A stretch of DNA of 64,000 bases, taken from Vallitalea guaymasensis (GTDB lineage Bacteria; Bacillota; Clostridia; Lachnospirales; Vallitaleaceae). The position numbers were made by a program, and so were the translations under genes. The DNA is taken from the NCBI RefSeq assembly GCF_018141425.1, contig NZ_CP058561.1:1612001-1676000 (forward strand). Direction: 5' to 3'. Under the pieces are notes generated by a model. The model was not told where the DNA came from, did not search any database, and worked only from the letters and a program-made list of their open reading frames with translations. Below are positions 1-7,159 of the stretch, in pieces (within the stretch, counting starts at the first letter, position 1; each line of letters opens with the position of its first letter).

Positions 1-404
1 CATTTAATCTGCTAAAAAGCGGAGGCGTATTTGCAAGATTTGCCAATCACCCTTATAAAGACAAAAGTATACCTGAGATGCATGAAGCTCTAAAAAAAGT
101 ATATGATGTTTATATGCCTAGGACATTAGGCGAAAAGGAATATAGTGAAGATAACGCAAAAAATCGTGCTGATATTGCTAAAAAATATGGATTTATTGAT
201 ATTGATTATAAGATGTATTATAGGACAAGAACCTTTACTTCAGATGAGTATATTTCACTTTTAGGAACTTACTCCGACCATATTGCAATTCAAGAAGAGA
301 AACGAAAAGAATTTTTTGCTGAAATTAAGAAAGCGATAGATGAATTAGGTGGGTTAATTACGATTTTTGATACCATTGATTTGGAGCTTGCAAGAAAACC
401 TTAA
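1..404 (+). CDS. SAM-dependent methyltransferase, C-terminal part
   Basis: The window opens inside this gene. The frame is open from base 3 to the TAA at 402-404, so the true start lies outside. The first readable residues (FNLLKSGGVFARFANH) match the LLKPGG strand found after the cofactor-binding core of class I (Methyltransf_11-like) methyltransferases. A charged, helical tail of about 100 residues follows. The protein would transfer a methyl group from S-adenosylmethionine to a small substrate in the cytosol; the substrate cannot be told because the N-terminal half is missing. It is convergent with the XRE operon downstream. An internal ATG at 78 gives a 108-residue frame but has no clear ribosome binding site and would start in mid-domain. 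Confidence 0.7.
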   Translation, partial: FNLLKSGGVFARFANHPYKDKSIPEMHEALKKVYDVYMPRTLGEKEYSEDNAKNRADIAKKYGFIDIDYKMYYRTRTFTSDEYISLLGTYSDHIAIQEEKRKEFFAEIKKAIDELGGLITIFDTIDLELARKP

Positions 405-866
405 CATTCTATTATGAATATTTTCCAAATTAACAAATTTAACTATTGTATTTAATATATTATAGATTAAGAGTTAGTGGATATAAATGTATTTGGCTTT
501 ATATGTCACTTACTTCTCTTATAGGTCACATACAGATATAACGGTAAATTACTTTAAATACATAGAAAGACAAATAAATTATAAAGTAAGAATGTATATT
601 AATCTTTTAAAAAAACGCTCACATAAATGCGGCTCCTAAACAAGTATAATAATATGCAAACAATTATACCACTTCTCAACGATATCTAATAAGGTAGGGA
701 TAGTATTCGAGTTTACGCGGGAGCTAAGAGACTCTCTTTTTATGTGTAGTTATATGGAATAATTTGTGCAAATATAGAAAAATACATGATATAATTAATA
801 CAGTATAAAGACAATTATAAAGAAAGTGCGTAGCAAATATGGGACAATCAGTTATGACAAAATCGT
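405..866. other. Intergenic stretch, no gene seen
   Basis: About 460 bases between the methyltransferase stop and the XRE-operon terminator. It is AT-rich with many stops in all frames. The only mild structure is a short AGAG/CTCT hairpin followed by Ts near 728-742, which could end plus-strand transcription but is weak. I see no RNA gene, operator or coding remnant that I can defend. Confidence 0.5.
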
Positions 867-899
867 AAAAAAAAGACGACCTCATTATAAGTCGTCTTT
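867..899 (-). terminator. Rho-independent terminator of XRE operon
   Basis: Perfect 9-bp arms (872-880 and 891-899; AAAGACGAC / GTCGTCTTT) around a 10-base loop, followed in the minus-strand direction by a run of seven Ts (867-873). It lies directly after the stop of the XRE regulator at 904. Confidence 0.9.
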
Positions 900-903
900 C
901 TTT

Positions 904-1098
904 TTAACTCTTAAGAATAAATAATTGTTCCACTGTAGTGTTTAGTAGTTTAGCAAGTTTCATGGCTAATTCCAGCGTAGGGTTATACTTTTCATTTTCA
1001 ATCGCATTGATAGTTTGCCTTGTAACTCCAAGAGCAATTGCTATATCTTCCTGCCTAACTCCAAGTTTTTTTCGTAATTCTCTTATATTATTTTTCAT
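904..1098 (-). CDS. XRE-family helix-turn-helix regulator
   Basis: A 64-residue Cro/CI-type DNA-binding protein. The whole chain is one HTH_3 domain: helix 1 at IRELRKKLGVRQEDIA, helix 2-3 at IALGVTRQTINAIEN, then the usual ENEKYNPTLELAMKLAKLL end. There is no sensor domain. The gene overlaps the upstream membrane-protein gene by 11 bases, so they are translated together. Small regulators of this type paired with a short membrane protein are common in Clostridia and usually control their own operon; the repeat sites at 1407-1480 fit that. The signal sensed is unknown. Confidence 0.9.
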   Translation of the reverse strand: MKNNIRELRKKLGVRQEDIAIALGVTRQTINAIENEKYNPTLELAMKLAKLLNTTVEQLFILKS

Positions 1099-1303
1099 CT
1101 TTTACGAGTTTCCATTTAAAAAAAGACTGAATTGCAATTAAAACAAGATTTTGTGTTATCAAAAGAAAAAATGCTAATCCAAATGTTCTTGTCTGAATGT
1201 AATTATAGATAACCCACATTGCCAAAAATAAACATGTATACGCCCAAGCCCATTTTATTGCCTTCAAGCTAATACTTATCTCCATTTCATCCATTTTTCT
1301 CAT
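1088..1303 (-). CDS. Small membrane protein paired with XRE regulator
   Basis: A 71-residue protein with two clear membrane helices (about residues 15-35 and 40-60) and short charged ends (MRKMDEMEIS at the front, KWKLVKDEK at the back). I do not recognise a named family. GGGAAGTG stands about 6 bases before the ATG at 1303; a second ATG three codons later is possible. Its 3' end overlaps the XRE start by 11 bases. By context it may transmit a membrane signal to, or be controlled by, the XRE protein; that is inference. Confidence 0.75.
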   Translation of the reverse strand: MRKMDEMEISISLKAIKWAWAYTCLFLAMWVIYNYIQTRTFGLAFFLLITQNLVLIAIQSFFKWKLVKDEK

Positions 1304-1319
1304 AAAATCACTTCCCTAT

Positions 1320-1394
1320 TTAAATTATAATAAGTAACTTACCTACTGCTAAAATTGCTATAGAACATAATAAAGTACCCAAAAATATTTTCAT
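1320..1394 (-). CDS. 24-residue hydrophobic peptide, first gene of XRE operon
   Basis: A short open frame giving MKIFLGTLLCSIAILAVGKL plus a four-residue isoleucine-rich end. It is one membrane helix with a positively charged start. AGAGGTG lies 5-6 bases before the ATG at 1394, and the stop (1320-1322) falls 16 bases before the start of the 71-residue membrane protein. It is the first reading frame after the promoter at 1435-1463. It could be a real membrane microprotein or a leader that couples translation. Confidence 0.5.
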   Translation of the reverse strand: MKIFLGTLLCSIAILAVGKLLIII

Positions 1395-1406
1395 AAAAAC
1401 ACCTCT

Positions 1407-1480
1407 AAAATGTAAAAGACTTTTTACATTTTGATTTTAACACTAACTTAAGGAAAATGTCAAATACTTTTTACATTTTA
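1407..1480 (-). promoter_or_regulatory. SigA promoter with three repeated operator half-sites
   Basis: On the minus strand TTGACA (1458-1463), a 17-base spacer and TTAAAA (1435-1440) form a good housekeeping promoter. Just downstream sits a perfect 11-bp palindrome, AAAATGTAAAA / TTTTACATTTT (1407-1417 and 1422-1432, four bases between). The same half-site occurs again upstream of the -35 box (about 1466-1479), 47 bases from its twin. This flanking arrangement is what autorepression by the XRE protein would look like; that the XRE protein binds it is inference. Confidence 0.75.
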
Positions 1481-1803
1481 TTGTATGTACTATATGAATA
1501 ATCTATAGTTTGGTTTAACTCATAACTTTTATAAATGATGATTTCAAAGATTAATAATCTTAGAAGTACTTAAGACATAAAAGCAAAAATAGCGTCCTAA
1601 TCATTGGGTATATGTGATACTTAGAATTGTTATGACAGTATGCATATAAATTCAAGCTTAATGGATCTTTTATATTACCTTGGGCAATCTTTTGTTATTA
1701 ATCTACTATTATAATTTATCAAGGTAAATAAATTCTTCTTCTAGATTTCCATAAAATTTTAAGTGGCTGTAATTATCAAAGTTACAAACAGTTTATTAAA
1801 ATG
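1481..1803. other. Intergenic stretch with no supported gene
   Basis: About 320 AT-rich bases between the XRE promoter and the 56-residue gene. On the minus strand a 27-codon open stretch (ending near 1710, reading FDNYSHLKFYGNLEEEF) has no start codon and may be the decayed end of a former accessory gene of the toxin locus. Nothing else could be supported. Confidence 0.4.
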
Positions 1804-1974
1804 TTACTCGTTTTTATCATCATTTATGTCATCTGAGCTTATTTCTTTATATGATAGTAACCATTCTCTTAATTTAGCAAATAGAATAACACCAAATCCT
1901 ATAGATAGAGTTATAATTAAATACCAGATTCTAGATGTTTCATAAGTAGATAAAAAGACTATATATATAAGCAT
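1804..1974 (-). CDS. Small single-pass membrane protein (56 aa)
   Basis: A 56-residue frame starting at ATG 1974 with AAAGGA about 10 bases upstream. The chain has a hydrophobic helix (roughly residues 16-34, IWYLIITLSIGFGVILFA), then an amphipathic KLREWLLSYKEI stretch and a very acidic end (SSDDINDDKNE). It is the last gene of the minus-strand array headed by the LXG-like toxin candidate, 62 bases after the DUF2809 gene. I do not recognise the family. It may be an accessory or immunity protein, from position only. Confidence 0.6.
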   Translation of the reverse strand: MLIYIVFLSTYETSRIWYLIITLSIGFGVILFAKLREWLLSYKEISSDDINDDKNE

Positions 1975-2020
1975 AGAATCATCATCCTTTATTTAAATAT
2001 TGTTTGATAAGGTTTTTATC

Positions 2021-2438
2021 AGTTAAATTGAATTCCCTAAGCGTTGCTAATAACCTTATATAATTCTATTTTTTCCCACATAAGAATGATAACAGTTCCT
2101 ACTAAGTAGCAATATATGTCTTTTATATCAAATGTTCTTCCAATAATAGTTGACATTAAGATGTTACCTTGAAAATTTACTGCTAGGTTAAAATATTGGG
2201 CTATTTCTACAACTATTGCAACAAGCAAAAGATATATAGGTAAAAACTTTATCTTCTTTTGATGTATACCTCTTATAAAGGTATACATTAAAATAACTAT
2301 TAAAACATCTCCAATATATGGTCTAATAAACATATCATGTATATATATAGCAATAAAAAATTCTGTTATTAAAAGAATTAAAAAAGTTAATAAATAATAT
2401 TTTCTCTTCATTTCATATCTCTTTCTATTATTAGTCAA
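2021..2438 (-). repeat. 418-bp near-identical direct repeat, copy 1 (DUF2809 gene)
   Basis: Bases 2021-2438 match 3892-4309 with the same length, no gaps and only about a dozen substitutions. The repeat starts just outside the stop codon of the DUF2809 gene and ends at the upstream edge of its reading frame (…ATTAGTCAA); beyond both ends the sequences diverge. It therefore marks a recent duplication or gene conversion of a single-gene block. Confidence 0.95.
2037..2411 (-). CDS. DUF2809 family membrane protein, copy 1
   Basis: About 124 residues with four predicted membrane helices: YYLLTFLILLITEFFIAIYI, a second around GDVLIVILMYTFI, a third around FLPIYLLLVAIVVEIAQYF, and a last one around CYLVGTVIILMW. 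The motif FIRPYIGD and the end IIGRTFDIKDI(Y/W)CYL are typical of DUF2809. Biochemical function of the family is not established. The frame can be extended 9 codons to a TTG at 2438, but the ATG at 2411 has the better context. It is near-identical to the copy at 3908; the differences include LAVNFQGN here versus LAENFEDN there. It belongs to the array behind the toxin candidate. Confidence 0.8.
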   Translation of the reverse strand: MKRKYYLLTFLILLITEFFIAIYIHDMFIRPYIGDVLIVILMYTFIRGIHQKKIKFLPIYLLLVAIVVEIAQYFNLAVNFQGNILMSTIIGRTFDIKDIYCYLVGTVIILMWEKIELYKVISNA

Positions 2439-2452
2439 TTGTTCATTATGAT

Positions 2453-2480
2453 AAAAGGCTTGATTCTCAAGCCCTTTTTT
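2453..2480. terminator. Bidirectional hairpin terminator
   Basis: GGCTTGA / TCAAGCC arms (2457-2463, 2467-2473) with a 3-base loop, flanked by As on the left and six Ts on the right. It can end transcription in either direction. On the minus strand it separates the decayed reading frame at 2487 from the DUF2809 gene. Confidence 0.75.
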
Positions 2481-2486
2481 AGTTTC

Positions 2487-2687
2487 TTACTGTTCGGTGT
2501 AATTATCAAAATCACCAAGATAGCTATATTTATCTATTTTATTTTTGTCACCCAAGTATAACAAGCGTTGTAATAGATAATGACCAATCGTATAGATACC
2601 CATTATTACATGTTCTTTATTAAGATATTCTTTAATTTCTTTAAAGCTCGATATAATATTTATGGTGAAATGATTTGTCTTTATTTT
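2487..2687 (-). pseudogene. Gene remnant, 66 open codons without a start
   Basis: On the minus strand the frame is open from 2687 down to a TAA at 2487-2489 and would encode a plausible protein end (EHVIMGIYTIGHYLLQRLLY, then a charged DKNKIDKYSYLGDFDNYTEQ tail). The only ATG is deep inside and has no ribosome binding site, and a stop lies just before the readable part. The composition is protein-like, not random. I read it as the 3' end of a truncated accessory or immunity gene in the second cassette. Confidence 0.4.
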
Positions 2688-2724
2688 TTACATTACTCAA
2701 CAAAAATATGTTGTTAATCATTAG

Positions 2725-3138
2725 CTACTTTACATTCTCTTTATAAAATTTATCTATTCTAAAACTAGTTAAAATATCTTGTAATTTTTTCATGTCTGTA
2801 TTATCAATAAATAACATGTTTAATTCATCATATTGTTTCTTGATAGAATTATGGTAAAAGGTTATATTTCTCGAACTATTATTAAATTCTAATTCGCATT
2901 TATCTACAATTTTTTTCAAATCATTTATAGCATTTTTATTTTTTTCATTTCGTATAACTTGTATAGCCTCTTCTATTGATAAACCTTTTGTTTCATTAGT
3001 AATATTAGTGATAATCTTAATATATTCATCAGTATATTGTTTATAAATACTGATATGATTACTTTTAGATTGTATTATAATAGATATAGTTATTAAAACC
3101 AATATTGTTATGGGTATAATTTTAATTATTTTTCTCAC
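2725..3138 (-). CDS. Membrane-anchored hypothetical protein in toxin array
   Basis: 137 residues with an N-terminal membrane anchor or uncleaved signal (IIKIIPITILVLITISIII) and a Lys/Asn/Glu-rich helical outside part (about residues 30-137). No lipobox and no known domain. The start is a GTG at 3138 with AGGAGG 11 bases upstream. It occupies the same slot in the second cassette that the 140-residue protein at 4364 holds in the first: between a DUF2809 gene and a membrane-protein paralog. That position suggests a variable cargo such as an immunity protein; function unknown. Confidence 0.6.
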   Translation of the reverse strand: MRKIIKIIPITILVLITISIIIQSKSNHISIYKQYTDEYIKIITNITNETKGLSIEEAIQVIRNEKNKNAINDLKKIVDKCELEFNNSSRNITFYHNSIKKQYDELNMLFIDNTDMKKLQDILTSFRIDKFYKENVK

Positions 3139-3280
3139 TTTTTAATAATCCTCCTTAACAAAAATGTAATGTGAGGACAAATTAATAATATAACTCAGAT
3201 TAAAAAGAAAGACTAGAAATAGTCATTTCTTGTTTCTATGTATTCTGCTTTTATGTAACATGTGAACTGGGTAACATTTA

Positions 3281-3844
3281 TTATTCCTTTCTTATCTCCT
3301 CAACTTTTATAACTTTTCCTTTTTTAGGATTAAATTCATAATATTGATATGTTATTATGTATTTTACGTTATCTTTAGGTACTGCTTTATAACATCTTAA
3401 TATATTACTGCTTTCTTTATCACAATTAAGTTCTTTATCTTCTAGATATATATAATCTTTAAATTTAATTTGTCTAATTTTAAATTGATTAATACTAGTA
3501 ATTTCTATACTTACAGTTGATTTAAATTGAGATATAATCCACATACTTATACTAACTACAACAATAATTATTATAGTGCTGAAAAATATCCACTTTTTAA
3601 TTTTTTCTTTTTGTTTCACTGTATATGTTTTAGATAAAGTTCTTATACCACCAATAATCTGTAAAACAAAAATAGAATAAGCAAAGATTGAAAATGAAAT
3701 CAAACCTATTTTTTCATTCATTTCACTTAATGCCTTAATAAATATTATAGTATATATTATTCCTACACCAAGACCCATTATTAATAGCAATAAACCCTGC
3801 GCTTTTTTATTATCTAGATTTTTATTGAAATTTTGATCTTTCAC
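3281..3844 (-). CDS. Three-helix membrane protein, accessory paralog B
   Basis: 187 residues. Helices at about 15-38 (LLLLIMGLGVGIIYTIIFI), 50-68 (SFSIFAYSIFVLQIIGG) and 85-105 (FFSTIIIIVVVSISMWII), then an outside beta-rich domain of about 80 residues ending ITYQYYEFNPKKGKVIKVEE. The start is GTG 3844 with AAGGAGA upstream. It is clearly homologous to the protein at 4849-5502: the first 65 residues are nearly identical, also in DNA, and the outside domain is divergent. This is the pattern expected of membrane immunity or accessory proteins that diversify in the part facing a toxin. Confidence 0.65.
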   Translation of the reverse strand: MKDQNFNKNLDNKKAQGLLLLIMGLGVGIIYTIIFIKALSEMNEKIGLISFSIFAYSIFVLQIIGGIRTLSKTYTVKQKEKIKKWIFFSTIIIIVVVSISMWIISQFKSTVSIEITSINQFKIRQIKFKDYIYLEDKELNCDKESSNILRCYKAVPKDNVKYIITYQYYEFNPKKGKVIKVEEIRKE

Positions 3845-3891
3845 TTTATATAATCTCCTTTTGTTACTGAATACATATTCAAGTCTTTATG

Positions 3892-4309
3892 AGTTAAATT
3901 GAATTCCCTAAGCGTTGCTAATAACCTTATATATTTCTATTTTTTCCCACATAAGAATGATAACAGTTCCTACTAAGTAGCAATAAATGTCTTTTATATC
4001 AAATGTTCTTCCAATAATAGTTGACATTAAGATGTTATCTTCAAAATTTTCTGCTAGGTTAAAATATTGAGCTATTTCTACAACTATTGCAACAAGCAAA
4101 AGATATATAGGTAAAAACTTTATCTTCTTTTGATGTATACCTCTTATAAAGGTATACATTAAAATAACTATTAAAACATCTCCAATATATGGTCTAATAA
4201 ACATATCATGTATATATATAGCAATAAAAAATTCTGTTATTAATAGAATCAAAAAAGTTAATAAATAATATTTTCTCTTCATTTCATATCTCTTTCTATT
4301 ATTAGTCAA
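3892..4309 (-). repeat. 418-bp near-identical direct repeat, copy 2 (DUF2809 gene)
   Basis: Second copy of the block at 2021-2438, offset 1871 bases and ungapped. The right-hand boundary is the same base as in copy 1 (after …TTAGTCAA); the following bases differ completely. Confidence 0.95.
3908..4282 (-). CDS. DUF2809 family membrane protein, copy 2
   Basis: Near-identical to the DUF2809 protein at 2037 (about four residue changes, including LAENFEDN and IEIYKV). Four predicted membrane helices. Same start question: ATG at 4282 preferred, TTG at 4309 possible. It closes the first accessory cassette, after the membrane protein at 4849 and the cytosolic protein at 4364. Two such similar copies this close may be maintained by recombination. 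The role in the toxin locus is not known. Confidence 0.8.
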   Translation of the reverse strand: MKRKYYLLTFLILLITEFFIAIYIHDMFIRPYIGDVLIVILMYTFIRGIHQKKIKFLPIYLLLVAIVVEIAQYFNLAENFEDNILMSTIIGRTFDIKDIYCYLVGTVIILMWEKIEIYKVISNA

Positions 4310-4363
4310 ATATTTCGTTATAAGGAAAATAGTAACTGTGTCACAATTTCTTTATCTCCAGAA

Positions 4364-4783
4364 TTATTTAATCCATTCGGCGATTCGTTCACCTTCTTTA
4401 AGATTTTCACGTTTATAATGATATACTACACCAAATTTATATGAAAAATCCTCTGCTATGATGTAGTGTTTTTCAAAAAATTTATCAAAACCTTTATCTA
4501 ATTCTACACATATAACAGTACCATCTATATCATTAGACAAAAATCTTTCTCTTTTCAAATCTTGTTTTTCCTGTTCAGTAGCTCGTCTAAAAGTTGGATA
4601 CTCAAAATATTTAGGTAACGAGATATAACTTGGATTCTTTATATAGATTTCTATGTCATGATTGTAGCTAGAATCAAAACTCCCTATAATAGTTAGCACT
4701 CCATCAATTGATAAGTTTAGAAGTTCAAATTCTGTTATATTAGTTTTTTCTAATTCTTTTTGTAATTCATCAAAAACATTCAT
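4364..4783 (-). CDS. Cytosolic protein, candidate immunity protein
   Basis: About 139 residues from ATG 4783, which has a strong GGGAGG 5 bases upstream; the frame is open 17 codons further but those lack a binding site. The chain is soluble and acidic: MNVFDELQKELEKTNITEFE, then a region reading SFDSSYNHDIEIYIKNPSYI and SLPKYFEYPTFRRATEQEK. This resembles small beta-sandwich proteins often seen next to Gram-positive polymorphic toxins, but I cannot name the family. It lies between the accessory membrane protein and DUF2809, two genes after the toxin candidate. Confidence 0.6.
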   Translation of the reverse strand: MNVFDELQKELEKTNITEFELLNLSIDGVLTIIGSFDSSYNHDIEIYIKNPSYISLPKYFEYPTFRRATEQEKQDLKRERFLSNDIDGTVICVELDKGFDKFFEKHYIIAEDFSYKFGVVYHYKRENLKEGERIAEWIK

Positions 4784-4848
4784 AATGCCTCCCTTATGAC
4801 ATAACTGGTAGATGTTCCCTATCCGTAGGCACATCTATTAATAATTCC

Positions 4849-5502
4849 TTATTCATTTTTTATTTTATCTATTTTTAATACTGTTCCCTTTTTATGATTA
4901 AATGAGTAATATTGATACGTTATAATATATTTAGTATTTTCATTTGGAACCACCTTATATTCCCAAAGTACACCATAATTATCTTCGTTACATTCAAGTT
5001 TTATTTGTTTATCTTTAAGGTACACATATTTTTTTAACTGTACTTCTTCAATATCAAAGGAATTAGTATTTGTAACTTCAAATGTTTTTATAAGTTTAAA
5101 TTGTTCTTTCGACCATGTACCTATACCAATCATAATAATTATTAAAGCACTACTAAGAATGACTCTCTTCTTTATCCTTTTGAAATGTTCTTTAGAGTAT
5201 GCTTTGGATAAAGTTCTTATACCACCAATTATCTGTAAGATAAAAATACTATAAGCGAAGATTGAAAATACAATGAAACCTTTTTTTTCGTCCATTTCAC
5301 CTAATGACTTAATAAATATTATAGTATATATTATTCCTACACCAAGACCCATTATTAATAGCAATAGACCGAGTGCTTTTTTATTGGCTGGATTTTTATA
5401 GGCTGGGGGAACATTTCCCCCTAAATAGTGTCCTGGGTCATATTGATGTTCCATCCATTCATTAATATCTTCAATATTTTTATCATCATTTTGATTCTTC
5501 AC
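4849..5502 (-). CDS. Three-helix membrane protein, accessory paralog A
   Basis: 217 residues from GTG 5502, with GGAGG about 9 bases upstream; this start matches the paralog at 3281, and the longer frame to 5550 would overlap the toxin gene. It has a 40-residue cytosolic head (DINEWMEHQYDPGHYLGGNV) absent from paralog B, then three helices nearly identical to B, then a divergent outside domain ending ITYQYYSFNHKKGTVLKIDK. The start is 16 bases after the stop of the toxin gene, so it is the first gene behind the toxin and the best placed membrane immunity candidate. Confidence 0.65.
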   Translation of the reverse strand: MKNQNDDKNIEDINEWMEHQYDPGHYLGGNVPPAYKNPANKKALGLLLLIMGLGVGIIYTIIFIKSLGEMDEKKGFIVFSIFAYSIFILQIIGGIRTLSKAYSKEHFKRIKKRVILSSALIIIMIGIGTWSKEQFKLIKTFEVTNTNSFDIEEVQLKKYVYLKDKQIKLECNEDNYGVLWEYKVVPNENTKYIITYQYYSFNHKKGTVLKIDKIKNE

Positions 5503-5518
5503 TTTATATGACCTCCAT

Positions 5519-6946
5519 CTAATTACTAAATATATATTGTTTATTTGCATCTTTTAATATTTTACTATTCTTTATTACACCTGTTCCTGATTCTCTTAGA
5601 TCATTATACATATCATATTTTACATCATATTCTCCATAATAATACTGATACAGAATAGTTTTTTCACTTACTATCTGAGCATTATCATCTTTATATAATT
5701 TAGCAGTCATAGTTAATTGTCCCTTATCATTAACTCCAATGTAACCTACATATGGATCATTAGCATGACTACTGTCAACTGTTAATCGAACATTAGTATG
5801 CCTTTCTCCTTCCACATATTCGCCATATCCACGTGATGTTAAATAATCATTTAGTCCTTTTACAGCTGTATTATGGCCAGGTTCTGCCCAATAACCAAAA
5901 GCCAGTTTATCGTATGTTATGCCTGCTTTTTTCATTAAAGTATTATTATAACTACCAAATTGAATAATAGCTCTTTGTTGTCCATCTTTTTCTTGTACAG
6001 TAATTGAAAGTACATTTTTTGTAGCATTATTTATAGCTGTATTAACAATTTCTAATGCCAAAAGAGCACCTTGTACTTTTCCTCCACCATTAAAATTTCC
6101 ATAATCCATAATCTGTTTTCTACCAACTTCTTTATAAGGTATTCCTGTATCTTCTTCAAGAGTGTCACCGAAATGTCCAATTGCATTTATCCAATCAAGT
6201 TCTAAATCAGTTATAGTCTTAGTTAGATTATTATTCCAACCTTCATTATTAAAATTAGCATTCGAACCATTTGAATATACTGATGGAATGAAAATCGGAA
6301 TTTTTTTACCGCTTATTGTAATAAATCCATTTCCATAATTTTTAGGATTATTTGATTCTTTTTCAAATGCCTTCCTAAAAATTCTCTCTGACTCTAATTT
6401 GCTGTATGTATTTATCTCTAAATCACCCAATACACCACTTTTCAACGCATCTCTATCTTCAACTACTGTCTTTGAGTAATCTTTATTATTTACACAAACT
6501 CCATTATCCTCAAAAAACTTCTTTATATGAGTTACTTTACTTATAAATTGATCATATAATTTTTCAAACCAGTTTTGTAAAATACTGCCCCCACTCATAC
6601 TTACTTCCTTATGTTTTATTTTATTCATCTCTGTTTCACATGAATTATTATTTATACCTAATAATCCATTAAGAAGATTATGTATCTGTTGTTCACCATC
6701 ACTATATTCAGTTATTGCTCTATTAATAATCCTACTTGAATTGTAAGTATTTTCAATAAGATTTTGAAAATCACTTACCAAACTATTAAATTGATTACTA
6801 ATATTATCTCTTCTTATAATATCAGTGTCAACAGAATTCTTAATAATTTTGAATCTATTAAAAATATAGTCTATTCTTTTATTTACTTCTATTAAGTCAT
6901 TTTCTTTTTCAGATAAAGCATTTAAATTGTATTTTGTTTGTCCCAT
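5519..6946 (-). CDS. LXG/WXG-like secreted toxin candidate
   Basis: 475 residues, no signal peptide. Residues 1-100 are a helical, coiled-coil-like head (LSEKENDLIEVNKRIDYIFN … DFQNLIENTYNSSRIINRAI) typical of proteins exported by the type VII (ESX/Yuk) system. Residues 115-200 are a linker with charged helices, and residues 200-475 form a separate alpha/beta C-terminal domain (motifs IDLELDW-like, NAIGHFGDTLEEDTGIPY, KLAFGYWAEPGHNTAV, ILYQYYYGEYDVKYDMYNDL) that I do not recognise. This modular plan, plus a string of small membrane and soluble genes directly behind it, suggests a polymorphic toxin with immunity genes. It has its own promoter (6971-6998) and AAGGAGC binding site. It could also be a non-toxic secreted enzyme. 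Confidence 0.6.
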   Translation of the reverse strand: MGQTKYNLNALSEKENDLIEVNKRIDYIFNRFKIIKNSVDTDIIRRDNISNQFNSLVSDFQNLIENTYNSSRIINRAITEYSDGEQQIHNLLNGLLGINNNSCETEMNKIKHKEVSMSGGSILQNWFEKLYDQFISKVTHIKKFFEDNGVCVNNKDYSKTVVEDRDALKSGVLGDLEINTYSKLESERIFRKAFEKESNNPKNYGNGFITISGKKIPIFIPSVYSNGSNANFNNEGWNNNLTKTITDLELDWINAIGHFGDTLEEDTGIPYKEVGRKQIMDYGNFNGGGKVQGALLALEIVNTAINNATKNVLSITVQEKDGQQRAIIQFGSYNNTLMKKAGITYDKLAFGYWAEPGHNTAVKGLNDYLTSRGYGEYVEGERHTNVRLTVDSSHANDPYVGYIGVNDKGQLTMTAKLYKDDNAQIVSEKTILYQYYYGEYDVKYDMYNDLRESGTGVIKNSKILKDANKQYIFSN

Positions 6947-6970
6947 AACTAGCTCCTTTCTTCATTTATT

Positions 6971-6998
6971 ATTATATCTTTTTACAACTATTTTTCAA
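6971..6998 (-). promoter_or_regulatory. SigA promoter of toxin/accessory array
   Basis: TTGAAA (6993-6998), 16-base spacer, TATAAT (6971-6976) on the minus strand, 25 bases before the toxin start. It is the only strong promoter seen for the array 6946-1804, although internal ones are possible. Confidence 0.7.
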
Positions 6999-7090
6999 CA
7001 AATCCTGACGAACGACACGATTTATGGGATAAAATGCATTTTTATTACATATTATTCGTTATTCTTAATATATTTCCAAGTAATACCTCC

Positions 7091-7136
7091 ATAAAATAAA
7101 GCGGTGAAACCAACAATCTCTTGTTATTTCACCGCT
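7091..7136 (-). terminator. Terminator after GH94 gene
   Basis: AGCGGTGAAA / TTTCACCGCT perfect 10-bp arms (7100-7109, 7127-7136), extended inside by ACAA/TTGT, then TTTATTTTAT in the minus direction. It closes the large sugar-use operon. Confidence 0.9.
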
Positions 7137-7159
7137 CTACACTAAAGAGTCTACTAATA

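Noticed and set aside
405-866. Regulatory RNA or phage attachment site in the first gap
   Set aside because: No consistent stem structure, repeat or integrase gene supports it.
1763-1945. 60-codon plus-strand frame
   Set aside because: It is the antisense shadow of the minus-strand 56-residue gene at 1804-1974, which has a binding site and a sensible membrane protein.
2037-2438. Start of DUF2809 gene at TTG 2438
   Set aside because: The TTG has no ribosome binding site; the ATG at 2411 starts right before the first membrane helix. The repeat edge coincides with the TTG only because of the duplication boundary.
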